16,354 bases of DNA from CAZKFA01 sp964551925 (GTDB lineage: Bacteria; Cyanobacteriota; Vampirovibrionia; LMEP-6097): positions 1 to 16,354 of the forward strand of contig CAZKFA010000036.1 of NCBI GenBank assembly GCA_964551925.1, in the 5' to 3' direction. Below are positions 15,665 through 16,354 of this stretch, in pieces. Positions within the stretch are counted from its first letter, which is position 1; every line of letters begins with the position of its first letter. A program made the position numbers and the translations under genes. A model generated the notes under the pieces. The model was not told where the DNA came from. It searched no databases and saw only the letters and a program-made list of their open reading frames with translations.

Positions 15665-16354
15665 CTAAACTATTTTCCTAAATAAATCTACAAATAAATT
15701 CCTTGGTCTAACGTAGGAACCCAAAGCATTAATAGCATCATCAAAAGCAAAAAATATCTTCGGCTCTTGAGCATAATGATCTGCAGTGAGATGTAAACTC
15801 TCAAGCAATAACTCACTTTCGTTTGCAGCAAGTTTCTCAGCCATCTCAATTTGTGCTAAGCGCGAGCTTGCCTGCTCACTAACAATCCAAGCCAAAAGCT
15901 CATCACTAAGCTCTTTTGCCGAATCAGAATAATTCTCTATCACGTTATTTTTCATAGTAACCACTTGAGTTCTACTAACAATAGTTGGTAGCACCTGTTC
16001 TTTAGAATCAGCGAAGAATATAAACATCACTCCATCTGGTGCTTCTTCAACTATCTTCAGCAAGGCTGCTGAGCTATTTTTGATCAATACAGAAGAATCA
16101 GCATCTTCTACCACCACCACACGAAAAGTATGAACTGAGGATTGCAGTAATTCTATTTTCAAAGGACGTATAGAATCAATCTTAATAGTAGGGCGGACGG
16201 AACTACGCTTACTAACCTGTTCGACAAGATTGCCATCTTCATCTTCTTCCAAAACAACTCCAGGTTTCAAGCGCAATGGAGTCTTCGGATGGGTCTCACT
16301 GCTAATCCACTTGCAATTCTGGCATTCACCACAAGCATAAGGTAGAGAATCTCG
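15665..16354 (-). CDS. holB: DNA polymerase III delta' subunit (5' end off the window)
   Basis: Clamp-loader subunit of the replicative polymerase. The frame is open to the window edge, giving the last 229 residues. It begins RDSLPYACGECQNCKWI then HP: the CGxCxxC zinc module of bacterial delta'/gamma proteins, so the N-terminal P-loop-like domain is outside. Further on come IKIDSIRPLK, VVVVEDAD, the sensor-like AALLKIVEEAPDG (the NALLKxLEEP element) and the SRx motif as SRTQ, where delta' usually has SRC. An acidic insert (VLEEDEDGNLVEQ) separates the zinc module from the next strand. A TTG at 16276 could be mistaken for a start, but the zinc motif upstream shows translation begins earlier. 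It abuts dusB (TAG-ATG). DnaX is less likely because of the short C-terminus. Confidence 0.88.
   Translation of the reverse strand, partial: RDSLPYACGECQNCKWISSETHPKTPLRLKPGVVLEEDEDGNLVEQVSKRSSVRPTIKIDSIRPLKIELLQSSVHTFRVVVVEDADSSVLIKNSSAALLKIVEEAPDGVMFIFFADSKEQVLPTIVSRTQVVTMKNNVIENYSDSAKELSDELLAWIVSEQASSRLAQIEMAEKLAANESELLLESLHLTADHYAQEPKIFFAFDDAINALGSYVRPRNLFVDLFRKIV

Noticed and set aside
16274..16276. TTG as the start of holB
   Set aside because: The frame is open upstream to the edge and encodes a conserved CGxCxxC zinc module, so the start lies outside the window.

Overview
The window is a low-GC, gene-dense bacterial stretch with very short intergenic gaps. It is mostly housekeeping genes in small operons that alternate strand. 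An lpxA gene implies a lipid A outer membrane. Two rod-type flagellar proteins imply motility, and a GAF-GGDEF protein implies cyclic di-GMP signalling. This mix, the AT-rich composition and a TxlA-like thioredoxin would fit a non-photosynthetic relative of cyanobacteria (Melainabacteria/Vampirovibrionia type). That placement is an inference and other flagellated Gram-negative phyla are possible. A run of 100 N shows the sequence is a draft scaffold, probably metagenome-derived.

Layout. 1-287 has no gene but carries a terminator-like hairpin. 288-2031 (-) is a tightly overlapping operon: thioredoxin-like lipoprotein, lpxA, def. Divergent from it is trpS (+, 2072-3121). trpS converges on obg, which follows tyrA (-, 3078-5445). 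The 100-N gap lies inside obg and is flanked by an exact 55-bp direct repeat. Collapsing gap plus one repeat copy restores a full-length 470-residue Obg. 5498-7507 (-) is a flagellar operon: a FlgF-like protein, a FlgG-like protein and an unrecognised 184-residue protein. Head-to-head with it, 7541-13273 (+) holds a three-GAF diguanylate cyclase, mnmE and a polytopic membrane protein fused to a hotdog thioesterase-like domain. 13313-13354 is a perfect bidirectional terminator, followed by tRNA-Asp(GUC) on the minus strand and, just upstream of the tRNA, a duplicated tRNA 5' end with three tandem hairpins. 13617-14690 (+) encodes a secreted protein of unknown function. It converges with dusB, which directly follows holB (-). 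holB runs off the right edge.

How they fit together. The genes cover translation and tRNA biology (def, trpS, mnmE, dusB, tRNA-Asp, obg), replication (holB), envelope synthesis (lpxA), tyrosine synthesis (tyrA), and motility with second-messenger control. The flagellar operon and the diguanylate cyclase share a roughly 33-bp divergent control region. Several first-in-operon genes have a -10-like box only 7-12 nt before the start codon and no Shine-Dalgarno. Internal operon genes more often have AAGGA-like sites. This suggests leaderless transcripts. The least explained items are the membrane-thioesterase fusion, the 184-residue flagellar-operon protein, the secreted protein at 13617 and the tRNA-adjacent structured duplicate.
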